In this document: positions 1 to 8,934 of the stretch, piece by piece
How the letters are laid out: every line of letters begins with the position of its first letter
How positions within the stretch are numbered: position 1 is the stretch's first letter
Assembly: GCA_002083775.1 (NCBI GenBank)
Contig: MTEI01000018.1
Coordinates: 1 to 52,849 of the forward strand
Length of the DNA: 52,849 bases
Direction: 5' to 3'
DNA from: Rhodoferax ferrireducens
Lineage (GTDB): Bacteria > Pseudomonadota > Gammaproteobacteria > Burkholderiales > Burkholderiaceae_C
Program-made: the position numbers and the translations under genes
The notes under the pieces: model-generated
The model's database searches: none
What the model saw: the letters and a program-made list of their open reading frames with translations, nothing else
What the model was told of the DNA's origin: nothing

Positions 1-2
1 AA

Positions 3-68
3 ATCGTGGACACCCGAAAACCCGCGCAAACCCGCATTGGCATTAGCTTTGCGGACGATGTGCTTTGA
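3..68 (+). CDS. Possible 3' end of an unidentified upstream gene (partial)
   Basis: An open frame enters from the left edge and stops with TGA at 66-68; the last residues read GISFADDVL. I do not recognise a family from 21 residues. It is listed only because the frame is open and the MFS remnant just downstream does not continue into this region in any frame. It may equally be non-coding. Confidence 0.2.
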   Translation: MVDTRKPAQTRIGISFADDVL

Positions 69-73
69 TTTAA

Positions 74-382
74 CCGGACAGTAGTGATGTGTTCTCTGCC
101 GTGATGGGCCTGCTATGGCTGTCCACCGTGCCACCCACCAACGCGGCGGTGGCGCAGATTTTTGGCGTGGCGCATTTATCCATGCTCGGCGGCTTTGTGT
201 TTTTCAGCCATCAGATTGGCTCTTTTCTGGGTGTCTGGCTGGGTGGGGTGTTGTATGACAGCACGGGTAGCTACGACCTGGTGTGGTACATCGCCATCGC
301 GCTGGGTGTGCTGGCCGCGCTGCTCAACCTGCCTATCAAAGAGGCGGCCATCGTGCGCAGCCCGGCACCACAAGCGGCCTGA
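74..382 (+). pseudogene. MFS transporter, C-terminal remnant (5' truncated)
   Basis: The frame encodes about 100 residues that resemble the last three transmembrane helices of a 12-TM major facilitator family permease: FSAVMGLLWLSTVPPTNA, then the helix with GGFVFFSHQIGSFLGVWLGG, then LYDSTGSYDLVWYIAIALGV. A family member is about 400 residues, so three quarters is missing. A TAA at 71-73 closes the frame upstream, and none of the three upstream frames encodes a hydrophobic helix, so a simple frameshift does not explain it. A GTG at 89 could start a short protein, but a three-helix fragment is unlikely to transport anything. I infer a deletion or rearrangement junction near position 74. Confidence 0.65.
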
Positions 383-386
383 TGTC

Positions 387-512
387 ATGAAACTCGGCGT
401 CAAACTGATCGGGGTCGCCGCCTTGCTGGGCATCCTGATGCTGGTGTTCAGCCTGTACGGCCACCCCGACTTCTTGATGAACCTGGCCAACCAGGTCTGG
501 GGGTGCTTCTGA
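387..512 (+). CDS. Small single-pass membrane protein
   Basis: A 41-residue ORF starts with ATG four bases after the stop of the MFS remnant. Residues 5-24 (VKLIGVAALLGILMLVFSLY) form one hydrophobic helix, followed by a short polar tail ending in NQVWGCF. Its TGA overlaps the ATG of the methyltransferase gene (TGATG), which points to translational coupling. No function is known to me. Confidence rests on the coupling and the clean membrane segment. Confidence 0.5.
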   Translation: MKLGVKLIGVAALLGILMLVFSLYGHPDFLMNLANQVWGCF

Positions 513-1075
513 TGATGGGCGAACCCTCACACTGGGTGCGCCGCTGGGCCCATCTGGCCCAACCCGGCGGCAGTGCGCTGGATGTGGCCTGTGGCCACGG
601 GCGGCACATGGCCTGGCTGGCGGCCCAGGGGTTTCAGGTGAACGGTGTGGACCGCTCCGCAGAGGCGGTACAAGCCGCCAGCGCCCACGGGATGTGCTTG
701 CAGGCGGATATTGAAAACGCCCCTTGGCCTTTGATCGAACAGGGTGCACCCCGGCAGTTTGATCTGGTGCTGGTCACCAACTACCTGTGGCGGGCGCTGT
801 TTCCCACGCTGCTGCAAAGCCTGGCACCGGGCGGCTTGCTGCTGTACGAGACCTTTGCCACCGGCAACGAGAACGTCGGCAAACCCTCACGGCCCGACTT
901 TTTGCTGCAGCCTGGCGAGCTGCTGCGGCTGTGCGGCGAGCTGACCGTGGTGGCTTATGAAGCTGGCTTTTTGTCCCGCCCCGAACGTTTTGTGCAACGC
1001 ATCGCGGCCATCGCCCCGGCCCGGCTGGCGCTTGGCGAGGACAGCCCGGCGCGTTACCCGCTCTCGCTAGAATAG
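512..1075 (+). CDS. Class I SAM-dependent methyltransferase
   Basis: A 187-residue protein with the Rossmann-type methyltransferase core. Motif I reads LDVACGHGRH near residue 25 and binds S-adenosylmethionine; the acidic residue after strand 2 is in GVDRSAEAV, and motif IV corresponds to FDLVLVTNYLW. This matches the TehB-like/methyltransferase-11 group. The substrate cannot be read from the sequence. I chose the ATG at 512, which overlaps the upstream stop, over the GTG at 503. It ends directly before the dapA region, so it may be co-transcribed with it. Confidence 0.8.
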   Translation: MMGEPSHWVRRWAHLAQPGGSALDVACGHGRHMAWLAAQGFQVNGVDRSAEAVQAASAHGMCLQADIENAPWPLIEQGAPRQFDLVLVTNYLWRALFPTLLQSLAPGGLLLYETFATGNENVGKPSRPDFLLQPGELLRLCGELTVVAYEAGFLSRPERFVQRIAAIAPARLALGEDSPARYPLSLE

Positions 1076-1102
1076 ATGGCTAACCTGGAGCACGCCCCCA
1101 AG

Positions 1103-1996
1103 ATGACATCCCTCACCCGCCCCATCACTGGCAGCATCGTTGCGCTGATCACCCCCATGCTGCCCGACGGTGCTGTCGATTACCCGGCGCTGCGCAAACT
1201 GATTGACTGGCATATTGCCGAGGGCACCGATTGCATCGGCGTGGTGGGCACCACGGGTGAGTCGCCCACCGTCAGCATTCAGGAAAACTGCGAAGTGATC
1301 CGGGTCTCGGTCGAACAGGCCGCGGGCCGGGTGCCGATCATGGCGGGTTGCGGCTCCAACTGCACCGCCGAAGCCATTGAGCTGGCCGGTTTTGCCAAAA
1401 AAGTGGGTGCCGATTGTCAGCTGCAGGTGGTGCCCTACTACAACAAGCCCACGCAAGAGGGCCAGTACCAGCACTTCAAGGCGATTGCCGAAGCGGTGGA
1501 CCTGCCCATGGTGCTGTACAACGTGCCCGGCCGCTCGGTGGCCGACATGGCGCTGGAAACCGTGCTGCGGCTGGCGCAACTGCCCGGCATCATTGGCATC
1601 AAGGAAGCCACCGGCGATATCGCCCGCGCCCAGTGGCTGATCCGCGAAACCCCGCAAGACTTTGCCATTTATTCAGGCGACGACCCCACCGCCGTGGCGC
1701 TGATGCTGTGCGGTGGCCAGGGCAACATCAGCGTCACCGCCAACGTGGCGCCGCGCCTGATGCACGAGCTGTGTCTGGCAGCCATTGCCGGTGATGTGAA
1801 ACGTGCCATGGCGATCCAGTTTCAGCTGATGCCGCTGCACAAAAACCTGTTTGTAGAAGCCAACCCGATTCCCGTGAAGTGGGCCGCCAACCGCCTGGGC
1901 CTGTGTGGCCCCACGCTGCGCCTGCCCATGACCGAGTTGACACCCGCCAACCAGCCGCTGGTGGAAACCGCTTTGCGCGACGCCGGCCTGCTGTAA
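1103..1996 (+). CDS. dapA: 4-hydroxy-tetrahydrodipicolinate synthase
   Basis: Condenses pyruvate and aspartate semialdehyde, the first committed step of the lysine and meso-diaminopimelate pathway, in the cytosol. The 297-residue product has the family signatures of this TIM-barrel enzyme: VGTTGESPT (substrate-binding threonines), the YYNKPTQEG segment with the catalytic tyrosine, and the Schiff-base lysine in GIKEATGD. An in-frame ATG at 1076 would add nine residues, but homologues begin near [10 protein letters not shown], so the ATG at 1103 fits better. bamC follows 35 bp downstream, an association seen in related genomes. Confidence 0.95.
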   Translation: MTSLTRPITGSIVALITPMLPDGAVDYPALRKLIDWHIAEGTDCIGVVGTTGESPTVSIQENCEVIRVSVEQAAGRVPIMAGCGSNCTAEAIELAGFAKKVGADCQLQVVPYYNKPTQEGQYQHFKAIAEAVDLPMVLYNVPGRSVADMALETVLRLAQLPGIIGIKEATGDIARAQWLIRETPQDFAIYSGDDPTAVALMLCGGQGNISVTANVAPRLMHELCLAAIAGDVKRAMAIQFQLMPLHKNLFVEANPIPVKWAANRLGLCGPTLRLPMTELTPANQPLVETALRDAGLL

Positions 1997-2031
1997 GCTG
2001 GCCCCGCTGATCTTTTCCTGAAGGACTTTTT

Positions 2032-3123
2032 GTGAACCATTCCCCCAAATTTGCACTGCTTGGCCTGACTGTGGCGTTGAGTGCCTGCTCCGTGCTTCAG
2101 AGCGACAAGGTTGATTACAAAAGCGCCGCCGTCAAGGCCCCCACGCTGGAAGTGCCGCCCGACCTGACCCAGCTCTCCAAAGAAACGCGCTACAACGTGC
2201 CCGGGGCCGCCGTAACCGCATCGAGCTACCAGCTCGGCCAAAACACGGTGCAGGTCACCCCGACCGCCACCGCCAGCCTGGGCGACGTGCGCATTGAGCG
2301 CGCGGGCAATACCCGCTGGCTGGTGGTCAGCCGCCCGGCCGACAAGCTGTGGGAGCCGGTCAAAGAGTTCTGGCAGGACAACGGCTTTTTGCTGGCCATG
2401 GACCAGGCCAACCTGGGCATCATGGAAACCGATTGGGCCGAGAACCGCGCCAAATTGCCGCAGGATTTCATCCGCGCCACGCTGGGCAAGGTGTTTGACT
2501 CGCTGTATTCCACAGGCGAACGCGACAAGTTCCGCACCCGCCTCGAGCGCGCTGCCGACGGCAGCACCGAGATTTTCATCAGCCACCGCGGCATGGTCGA
2601 GGTGTATGACAGCAAGGAGCAAGACCGCACCGTGTGGCAGCCTCGCGCAGCCGACCCCGAGCTGGAAACTGAGTTTCTGCGCCGTTTGATGGTGAAATTG
2701 GGCGTCTCGCAAGAGCAGTCCAAGGCACTGGTGGCTGCCGGGGTGGTCAAGGAAACCACGCAAGTGTCAACTGTCGGCGGTCAACCCGTGGTGCAATTGG
2801 CCGATGGTTTTGACCGCGCCTGGCGCCGTGTTGGCCTGTCGCTGGACCGCACCAATTTCACCGTGGAAGACCGCGACCGCAGCAAGGGCCTGTACTTTGT
2901 GCGCTACGTGGCCCCCAACGCCGACAAGGAAAAAGAAGAACCCGGCTTCTTTAGCAAGCTGTTCAGCGGCTCCAAGCCCGATGCCAAGCCGCAAAAGTTC
3001 CGCGTATCGGTGGTCAGCCAGGGCAACGCCACCACGGTGTCGGTGCAAAACGCCGATGGCACACCCGCTGCCGTGGCAGACGCGCAGCGCATCATCAAGG
3101 TACTGGCTGAAGACCTGAAGTAA
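2032..3123 (+). CDS. bamC: Outer membrane assembly lipoprotein BamC (NlpB)
   Basis: BamC is the lipoprotein subunit of the BAM complex that inserts beta-barrel proteins into the outer membrane. The 363-residue product begins with a signal peptide and lipobox LSAC (acylated Cys near residue 19), followed by the characteristic unstructured N-terminal segment and two helix-grip domains (about residues 90-210 and 255-360). A GTG start is preceded by a good AAGGA ribosome-binding site seven bases upstream. Its position after dapA matches many proteobacteria. Confidence 0.88.
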   Translation: MNHSPKFALLGLTVALSACSVLQSDKVDYKSAAVKAPTLEVPPDLTQLSKETRYNVPGAAVTASSYQLGQNTVQVTPTATASLGDVRIERAGNTRWLVVSRPADKLWEPVKEFWQDNGFLLAMDQANLGIMETDWAENRAKLPQDFIRATLGKVFDSLYSTGERDKFRTRLERAADGSTEIFISHRGMVEVYDSKEQDRTVWQPRAADPELETEFLRRLMVKLGVSQEQSKALVAAGVVKETTQVSTVGGQPVVQLADGFDRAWRRVGLSLDRTNFTVEDRDRSKGLYFVRYVAPNADKEKEEPGFFSKLFSGSKPDAKPQKFRVSVVSQGNATTVSVQNADGTPAAVADAQRIIKVLAEDLK

Positions 3124-3145
3124 GCGCCGTTGATCGGCGGGGGCC

Positions 3146-3571
3146 TCACGCTTTGGCGCGCAGCCCTTGCAGCAAGGCACCCAGGCCGATACCGCCCACC
3201 GCCCACAACAAATCCCAGTTGCCCGCGCCCAACCCGGCAATGGCCGGGCCCGGGCACACGCCACACAAACCCCAGCCCACGCCAAACAGCGCGGCACCCA
3301 GGGCGGTGCTGCTGTTCCATTGGCTCACATGGTGATGAAAGTAGCCACCCAGCACCGGGCGGGTCATCAGCCGCGGTGCCAGCAGGTAGGCCAGCAACGT
3401 CACCACCACTGCACCACCCATGACCAGCATCAGGCCCAGGTCCTGAAAGCGCAAAAAGCTCTGCACCACTTCGGGCCGGATCATGGTGGACACTGACAGC
3501 CCATAACCAAATAGCGCCCCCGCCACCAAAGTAGCCAGCGCCGTTGCCAAGGTCAGACGTGGCGCACTCAT
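3146..3571 (-). CDS. YeeE/YedE-type membrane protein, C-terminal half (DUF6691-like)
   Basis: A 141-residue integral membrane protein with four or five predicted helices and the glycine/cysteine-rich motif GWGLCGVCPGPAIAG near the C-terminus. It matches the second half of YeeE/YedE (TsuA-like) sulfur-compound transporters; here the two halves are separate genes. The long upstream reading frame is not used: the ATG at 3571 overlaps the stop of the partner gene by four bases (ATGA). Thiosulfate or another sulfur species is the likely cargo, by family only. Confidence 0.8.
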   Translation of the reverse strand: MSAPRLTLATALATLVAGALFGYGLSVSTMIRPEVVQSFLRFQDLGLMLVMGGAVVVTLLAYLLAPRLMTRPVLGGYFHHHVSQWNSSTALGAALFGVGWGLCGVCPGPAIAGLGAGNWDLLWAVGGIGLGALLQGLRAKA

Positions 3572-4041
3572 GCTTGCCAGGCCGCCATCAGATTGGCGGT
3601 CAAAAACGCCGTGGCCATGAAGGTGAGCACCGCCAGAAGAGACGGCCACTGCAGCGATCCCAGGCCGCAAATGCCGTGCCCCGAGGTGCAGCCATTGCCC
3701 AGACGCGCGCCATAACCCACCAGCACCCCACCCAGCACCAGTTGCCACACCGGCACGCTGCTAGTCAGAGGCACACCGCCGCCAAACCCCAGCCACCAGA
3801 CCAGCGCGCCCAGCATCAGGCCCAGCGCATAAACAAGCCGCCAAGCGGCCGAGCCGGTGAACCGCTCCTGCTGAAAAAACCGGTGTTTCAACACCAGCGA
3901 CCAGGTGCTGGTGAACACGGTGCTCATGCCGCCTACCAGCCCGGTCAGCACAAAGAGCAGCGCCACGCCGCTGCCAATCAGCACACCGCCCAGCAGATAG
4001 TGCTGCCAGCCCAAGGGGAAGAGAGAAAGTGTCATCGTCAT
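3568..4041 (-). CDS. YeeE/YedE-type membrane protein, N-terminal half
   Basis: A 157-residue membrane protein with about five helices and the family motif GNGCTSGHGICGLG, whose conserved cysteine is thought to relay sulfur species in TsuA/YeeE transporters. It overlaps the downstream half-transporter by four bases, so the two products probably form one unit. No rhodanese or TusA gene lies nearby to help define the substrate. Start at the ATG at 4041; a second ATG two codons later is possible. Confidence 0.82.
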   Translation of the reverse strand: MTMTLSLFPLGWQHYLLGGVLIGSGVALLFVLTGLVGGMSTVFTSTWSLVLKHRFFQQERFTGSAAWRLVYALGLMLGALVWWLGFGGGVPLTSSVPVWQLVLGGVLVGYGARLGNGCTSGHGICGLGSLQWPSLLAVLTFMATAFLTANLMAAWQA

Positions 4042-4057
4042 GGCGGCGCATTATCCA

Positions 4058-4108
4058 TGATAAAAAATGGGCTCCAGCCCTTTATGGTCAAGGGCTGACA
4101 GCTATATA
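4058..4108 (-). repeat. Dispersed palindromic repeat, copy 1 (minus orientation)
   Basis: Read on the minus strand this contains ATAGCTGTCAGCCCTT, then AAGGGCTGGAG, then a T-rich tail, matching the consensus ATAGCTACTAGCCCTTTA...AAGGGCTAGAGGC...TTATATAAAA of the other copies. It lies in the gap between the YeeE/YedE pair and pgsA. The inverted AGCCCTT/AAGGGCT halves can form a short hairpin. Confidence 0.75.
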
Positions 4109-4162
4109 AGTCATAGCCGATTAAAGCAGGAGAAAGGTGGTCGGTAGACGCCGACCCGTGGC

Positions 4163-4729
4163 TCACTTGACCTTGGCGCGGATCTCGGGCAAGGCTTTCT
4201 GCAGGTAATACACCATCGACCACACCGTCATGATGGCGGCGATCCAGATCAGCCAGACGCCCCAGACATGGGTGTCGATCAGGCCCATGAACACGCCGTC
4301 GTACAACAAAAACGGTATCGCCACCATTTGCGCCGTGGTTTTGAGCTTGCCGATCATGTGCACCGCCACGCTGCGCGAGGCGCCAATCTGCGCCATCCAC
4401 TCGCGCAACGCCGAGATGGCAATCTCGCGCCCAATGATGATCAACCCGACAAACACATCGGCCCGCCCCAGATGCACCAGCACCAGCACGCAGGCACACA
4501 CCAGAAACTTGTCAGCCACCGGGTCCAGAAACGCGCCAAAGGCCGACACCTGGTTAAGTTTGCGCGCCAGATACCCGTCCAGCCAGTCGGTGGCGGCAAA
4601 CACCACAAACATCACCGTGGCAATCTGGTTGCGGCTGTCTGGCGCGATGGGCAGATAAAACACCCCAACGATCAGCGGAATGGCCGCAATGCGCGCCCAG
4701 GTCATCAGGGTGGGAATGGTCCAGAACAT
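4163..4729 (-). CDS. pgsA: CDP-diacylglycerol--glycerol-3-phosphate 3-phosphatidyltransferase
   Basis: Makes phosphatidylglycerol phosphate at the inner membrane, the committed step to phosphatidylglycerol and cardiolipin. The 188-residue protein has the CDP-alcohol phosphotransferase motif D-G-AR-G-D-D: Asp48, Asp51-Gly52, Ala55-Arg56, Gly65, Asp69, Asp73 (DWLDGYLAR ... GAFLDPVADK). Several hydrophobic helices follow. It sits downstream of uvrC on the same strand, a neighbour relationship common in proteobacteria. Confidence 0.93.
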   Translation of the reverse strand: MFWTIPTLMTWARIAAIPLIVGVFYLPIAPDSRNQIATVMFVVFAATDWLDGYLARKLNQVSAFGAFLDPVADKFLVCACVLVLVHLGRADVFVGLIIIGREIAISALREWMAQIGASRSVAVHMIGKLKTTAQMVAIPFLLYDGVFMGLIDTHVWGVWLIWIAAIMTVWSMVYYLQKALPEIRAKVK

Positions 4730-4794
4730 GCTGCAATTGTGGCACGCAGCCGTGTGCGTTATGTCACCGTGGGCGCTGCCGCATGCGTCAGCTG

Positions 4795-7008
4795 TCAGTG
4801 CAGCGCGCGGTAAATCTCTTCGGCCAAGTCGTGCGAGATGCCTTCCACCGAGGCAATGTCGTCCGCAGACGCCATGGCCACACCACGCACACCACCAAAC
4901 CGCTGCAACAGCCGCGCGCGCCGCTTGGGGCCGATGCCGGGAATTTCTTCGAGCTTGCCACCGTCCATGCGCACCTTGGCACGCGCGGCGCGCATGCCGG
5001 TGATGGCAAAACGGTGCGCCTCGTCACGGATCTGCGCCACCAGCATCAGCGCGGCGGAATCCTTGCCCAGGTAAACCTTCTCGCGCCCGTCGGCAAACAC
5101 CAGTTCTTCCAGACCAATGCGACGGCCCTCGCCTTTTTCCACACCCACGATCAGCGACAAGTCGAGCCCGAGTTGTTCAAACACCTCACGCGCCATGCTC
5201 ACCTGGCCTTTGCCACCATCGACCAGCACCAAGTCCGGCAGGCGGCCGGTGCCGGGCGGGGTTTCACCGCTGCGTTTGGCCTCATTCAGCACCTCGGCCA
5301 GCTTGCCGTAACGCCGTAGCAGCACCTGACGCATGGCGGCATAGTCGTCGCCCGAGGTGATGTCGGCGATCTTGTAGCGCCGGTACTCGGCGTTTTGCAT
5401 TCGGTGGTGGTGAAACACCACACACGAGGCCTGGGTGGCTTCGCCCGAGGTATGCGAGATGTCAAAACATTCGATGCGCAGCTCGTCCAGGTTGTCAATC
5501 AGCAAATCCAGAGCCTCGTACAACGCGCGGGTACGCGCCTGCTGCGAACCTTCTTCGGAGAGCAGCCGGGCCAGCTGCAGGTTGGCGTTGGTTTGCGCCA
5601 TTTCCAGCCAGACGCGGCGCTGCGAGCGCGGGTTGGCCTCGGCGCTGACCTTGATACCGGTTTGCACCGTCAGCGCCTGCAGCAGGCCTCTATCCACCGG
5701 GCTGCTGACCACCAGCGACGGCGGCACTGGCACGTTCAGGTAATGCTGGGCAATGAAGGCGTCCAGAATCTGCGACTCCACCGAGCGCTGCTGAGCGCCG
5801 TCGTCCTCAACCTCCATCCCCGCGCCGTCTTGGACCTGCACCGGAAAGTACGGCCTGTCCCCCAAATGCCGCCCGCCGCGCACCATGGCCAGGTTCACGC
5901 AAGCACGACCGCCCTGCACTTTCACCGCCAGAATGTCCACGTCGCGGTCACTCACGTTATCGACGCTTTGCTGGTGCAGTACGTTGGAGAGCGCCGCCGT
6001 CTGGTTGCGCAACTCGGCGGCCTGCTCAAATTCGAGCCGCTCAGCGTGCGCCATCATGCGTGCCTGCAGCGCGGTCATCACCTCTTGCGCGTCGCCGTTC
6101 AGAAAACGCTCGGCGTCCAGCACGTCTTGCGCATAGTTTTGCGGCGAGATGTGCCCCACACACGGGCCGGAGCAGCGTTTGATTTGGTACAGCAGGCACG
6201 GCCGGGTGCGGTTGCTGAACACGCTGTCTTCGCAGGTGCGCAGCTTGAAGACTTTTTGCATCAGCAAAATGGCTTCTTTCACCGCCCAGGCGCTGGGATA
6301 GGGGCCGAAGTAATGGTGTTTTTTCTCGACCGCGCCACGGTAATACGACACACGCGGGAACCAGTCACCGTTGATTTTTTGCCCGGCCAGTGCCTTGCCC
6401 GGCCCGGCTGCGGGTGCTGTTCCAGACGCTGGCGAGCCTGCGCCAGATGCTATGTTATGAATAGCTTCTAGCCCTTTGTTAACAGGGGCTAGAGGCATAT
6501 TTCTTATATAAGCAGGCAGCGGTGCGGGTGCACTGAGCTTCAAATACGGGTAACTCTTGTCGTCACGGAACAGGATGTTGTACTTGGGGTTGAGCGTCTT
6601 GATCAGGTTGTTTTCCAGCAGCAGCGCTTCGGCTTCGGAGCGCACCACGGTGGTCTCCAGCCGCACGATCTTGCCAACCATGTGGCCAATGCGCGTACCA
6701 CCGTGGTTTTTCTGGAAGTAACTCGACACCCGCTTCTTTAAGTTGATCGCCTTGCCCACATACAGCACCTGGCCCTGCGCGTCAAAGTAGCGGTAGACGC
6801 CGGGCAAAGCAGGCAGACTGGCCACGTCGCTCAACAATTGCTCGGGGTGCTTGCCAGCCAGGGCTTCGGGCTCAGACTCAGGCAAATCAGACACGGGCGT
6901 TGGGAGCGACAGGACCGCTGCACCGCGCGTTGGCGAATTGGCGGACAGGCTGGGCGGTGCATCGGGCAGTGCAGCAGGCGGCGCAGGAATTTCAGGCAAA
7001 TCAGACAT
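4795..7008 (-). CDS. uvrC: Excinuclease ABC subunit C, with an in-frame insertion
   Basis: UvrC makes both incisions in nucleotide excision repair. The 737-residue protein is longer than the usual ~610. Visible parts: GIY-YIG nuclease (PGVYRYF ... [10 protein letters not shown], residues 69-90), UVR domain binding UvrB (about 305-340), the RNase H-like endonuclease half, and tandem helix-hairpin-helix at the C-terminus ([13 protein letters not shown]). Two things are odd: a Pro/Ser-rich N-terminal extension of about 50 residues, and about 58 extra residues (159-216) between KSYPYLKL and FPRVSYYRG, made from a dispersed palindromic repeat plus an Ala/Gly/Pro stretch. Start ATG at 7008, 27 bp from the divergent earP. 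Confidence 0.93.
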   Translation of the reverse strand: MSDLPEIPAPPAALPDAPPSLSANSPTRGAAVLSLPTPVSDLPESEPEALAGKHPEQLLSDVASLPALPGVYRYFDAQGQVLYVGKAINLKKRVSSYFQKNHGGTRIGHMVGKIVRLETTVVRSEAEALLLENNLIKTLNPKYNILFRDDKSYPYLKLSAPAPLPAYIRNMPLAPVNKGLEAIHNIASGAGSPASGTAPAAGPGKALAGQKINGDWFPRVSYYRGAVEKKHHYFGPYPSAWAVKEAILLMQKVFKLRTCEDSVFSNRTRPCLLYQIKRCSGPCVGHISPQNYAQDVLDAERFLNGDAQEVMTALQARMMAHAERLEFEQAAELRNQTAALSNVLHQQSVDNVSDRDVDILAVKVQGGRACVNLAMVRGGRHLGDRPYFPVQVQDGAGMEVEDDGAQQRSVESQILDAFIAQHYLNVPVPPSLVVSSPVDRGLLQALTVQTGIKVSAEANPRSQRRVWLEMAQTNANLQLARLLSEEGSQQARTRALYEALDLLIDNLDELRIECFDISHTSGEATQASCVVFHHHRMQNAEYRRYKIADITSGDDYAAMRQVLLRRYGKLAEVLNEAKRSGETPPGTGRLPDLVLVDGGKGQVSMAREVFEQLGLDLSLIVGVEKGEGRRIGLEELVFADGREKVYLGKDSAALMLVAQIRDEAHRFAITGMRAARAKVRMDGGKLEEIPGIGPKRRARLLQRFGGVRGVAMASADDIASVEGISHDLAEEIYRALH
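6461..6511 (+). repeat. Dispersed palindromic repeat, copy 2 (inside uvrC)
   Basis: The + strand reads ATAGCTTCTAGCCCTTTG, AACAGGGGCTAGAGG, CATATTTCTTATATAA, a close match to the consensus. It lies within the uvrC reading frame (minus strand) and is translated without a stop, giving peptide [20 protein letters not shown] at residues 167-186 of UvrC. Confidence 0.85.
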
Positions 7009-7035
7009 AGGGCGCTATTGTGGACAATCCCGGCC

Positions 7036-8205
7036 ATGAATCAGCCGCTTGCTCCCCCCAATTTGCGCTGGGATATTTTTTGCCACGTGATCGACAACTT
7101 TGGCGACCTCGGTGTGTGCTGGCGACTGTGTCTCAATCTGGCGCAGCGCGGGCAAAGCGTGCGGCTGTGGTTGGACGATGCCAGTGCCCTGGTCTGGATG
7201 GCCCCCAACGGCGCACCCAACGTGCAAGTCCTGAGCTGGACCACACCCTTTGATGCGCACGGCGCAACACCGGGTGACGTGCTGGTGGAGGCTTTCGGCT
7301 GCGACATTGCCCCTGAATTCATAGCTGCGTACGCAAGCAGCATAAAGGCTAGAGGGCAGGACTTGGGGTCTTGCCAGGACTTGGGGTCTTGCCAAAAATG
7401 CTTGTGGATCAACCTGGAATACCTGACGGCGGAGCGTTTCGCCGCACGTTGCCACACCCTGCCCTCGCCGATGATGCATGGCCCAGGCCAAGGCCTGAGC
7501 AAACATTTTTTTTACCCCGGCTTCACGCCAGACACCGGCGGCCTGCTGCGCGAAGCCGATCTGCTGCCAAGGCAAGCCCGGTTTGACCGCGCGACCTGGC
7601 TGGCGCAGCAGGGCATTCCCTGGCAAGGCCAGCGCCTGGTGTCATTGTTTTGCTACGAGCCCGCTGGCTTGCCCGCGCTGCTGCAAGCGCTGGCGACCGA
7701 TGCCGAACCGACGTTGCTGCTGGTCACCGCCGGGCGGGCCAGTGCCGCAGTGCGCCAGGCGTTTCATGATGAAATTGGCCTCCAGACCTTATGCAGTCAG
7801 GGCGAGAAGCTATTCATTTCATACTTACCCACCCTCCCACAAACCGACTTCGACCACCTGCTATGGGCCTGCGACATCAATTTGGTGCGCGGTGAAGACT
7901 CGCTGGTGCGCGCCCTGTGGGCCGATCGACCCTTTATCTGGCAAATTTACCCGCAGCACGACGACGCCCACCACGCCAAGTTGCAAGCGTTTCTCGACTG
8001 GCTGCAGGCCCCGCCGTCGCTGCGCCAGGCTTATGCGGTGTGGAACGGCTTGCCAACGGCGGATTCCACGGCCCCTTCCCCAGCGTTGGTGAGTGCCCCG
8101 CTGCTGGCCAGCTGGCAGCCCACCTTCACCCAGGCAAGGCAACGGCTGCTGGCTCAGACCGACCTGACCAGCCAGTTGCTCGATTTCGTGGCAAAAACCA
8201 ACTAA
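7036..8205 (+). CDS. earP: EF-P arginine rhamnosyltransferase EarP
   Basis: Transfers rhamnose from dTDP-L-rhamnose to Arg32 of elongation factor P. The 389-residue protein has the EarP (DUF2331) pattern: WDIFCHVIDNFGDLGVCWRL at the N-terminus (residues 12-31), the LWINLEYL block, HFFYPGF, and the nucleotide-sugar site around INLVRGEDSLVRALW with PFIWQIYPQ. Its target efp lies 92 bp downstream. Residues about 98-121 hold an unusual insertion: a degenerate dispersed repeat followed by an exact 18-bp tandem duplication encoding QDLGSC twice. Start ATG at 7036; frames extending further upstream overlap uvrC and lack family similarity. Confidence 0.93.
   Translation: MNQPLAPPNLRWDIFCHVIDNFGDLGVCWRLCLNLAQRGQSVRLWLDDASALVWMAPNGAPNVQVLSWTTPFDAHGATPGDVLVEAFGCDIAPEFIAAYASSIKARGQDLGSCQDLGSCQKCLWINLEYLTAERFAARCHTLPSPMMHGPGQGLSKHFFYPGFTPDTGGLLREADLLPRQARFDRATWLAQQGIPWQGQRLVSLFCYEPAGLPALLQALATDAEPTLLLVTAGRASAAVRQAFHDEIGLQTLCSQGEKLFISYLPTLPQTDFDHLLWACDINLVRGEDSLVRALWADRPFIWQIYPQHDDAHHAKLQAFLDWLQAPPSLRQAYAVWNGLPTADSTAPSPALVSAPLLASWQPTFTQARQRLLAQTDLTSQLLDFVAKTN
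7321..7356 (+). repeat. Dispersed palindromic repeat, degenerate copy (inside earP)
   Basis: ATAGCTGCG ... CATAAAGGCTAGAGG keeps the outer parts of the consensus but has lost much of the first palindrome arm. It is read in frame as IAAYASSIKARG in EarP, just where the insertion relative to the family begins. Confidence 0.5.
7357..7392 (+). repeat. Exact 18-bp tandem duplication in earP
   Basis: CAGGACTTGGGGTCTTGC occurs twice head to tail (7357-7374 and 7375-7392), adding six residues (QDLGSC) without breaking the frame. The unit also has a near-inverted character (CAGGAC / GTCTTG). Copy number could vary by slippage. Confidence 0.9.
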
Positions 8206-8297
8206 AATAGCGGGCTTTGCGGTGTGCGGTCGATTTTTCATCGAGTGCTTCAGCCGCCCTCGCCGCCGGATGCGCGGCCTAACTTCACCCTCTGATT

Positions 8298-8852
8298 ATG
8301 AAAATCGCTCAAGAAATTCGTGCTGGCAACGTCATCATGCACGGCAAAGACCCGATGGTCGTCCTGAAAACCGAATACGCCCGTGGCGGGCGCGGCGCCG
8401 CCACCGTGCGTATGAAGCTCAAAAGTTTGATCGCCAACTTCGGCACCGAAGTTGTCTTCCGCGCAGACGACAAGCTCGACCAGGTCATTCTGGACAAAAA
8501 AGACTGCACCTACTCCTACTTTGCCGACCCCATGTACGTGTGCATGGACGCCGAATACAACCAGTACGAAGTCGAAGCCGAAAACATGGGCGACTCGCTC
8601 AACTACCTCGAAGACGGCATGGAAGTCGAAGTGGTGTTCTACGACGGCAAGGCCATCTCGGTCGAACTGCCCACCACCGTGGTGCGTGAAATCACCTGGA
8701 CCGAGCCCGCTGTCAAAGGCGACACCTCGGGCAAAGTGCTCAAACCCGCCAAAATCGCCACCGGTTTCGACGTGGGCGTGCCGATTTTTGTAGCCCAAGG
8801 CGACAAAGTCGAAATCGACACCCGCACCGGCGAATACCGCAAGCGCGTCTAA
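8298..8852 (+). CDS. efp: Elongation factor P
   Basis: EF-P relieves ribosome stalling at polyproline stretches. The 184-residue, three-domain beta-barrel protein starts [13 protein letters not shown]. At the tip of domain I the loop reads [11 protein letters not shown], placing Arg32 where E. coli has the modified Lys34; this is the arginine that EarP rhamnosylates in betaproteobacteria and pseudomonads. The C-terminal signature [20 protein letters not shown] is present. earP lies immediately upstream and a strong terminator immediately downstream. Confidence 0.97.
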   Translation: MKIAQEIRAGNVIMHGKDPMVVLKTEYARGGRGAATVRMKLKSLIANFGTEVVFRADDKLDQVILDKKDCTYSYFADPMYVCMDAEYNQYEVEAENMGDSLNYLEDGMEVEVVFYDGKAISVELPTTVVREITWTEPAVKGDTSGKVLKPAKIATGFDVGVPIFVAQGDKVEIDTRTGEYRKRV

Positions 8853-8887
8853 GGCGTCAAACCCAGGGCTTCGCAGCCAAAACAAGC

Positions 8888-8917
8888 AGGGCTTCACGGT
8901 GTGAGGCCCTTTTTTTT
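8888..8917 (+). terminator. Rho-independent terminator after efp
   Basis: AGGGCTTCAC, loop GGT, GTGAGGCCCT, then a run of eight T residues. The ten-base arms pair with one mismatch. It separates the earP-efp unit from the LOG-family gene. Confidence 0.88.
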
Positions 8918-8934
8918 GCCTGACAATTCAAATC

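Noticed and set aside
5395..6471. 358-codon open frame on + strand
   Set aside because: It lies opposite uvrC in GC-rich DNA and shows no domain; high-GC antisense shadow.
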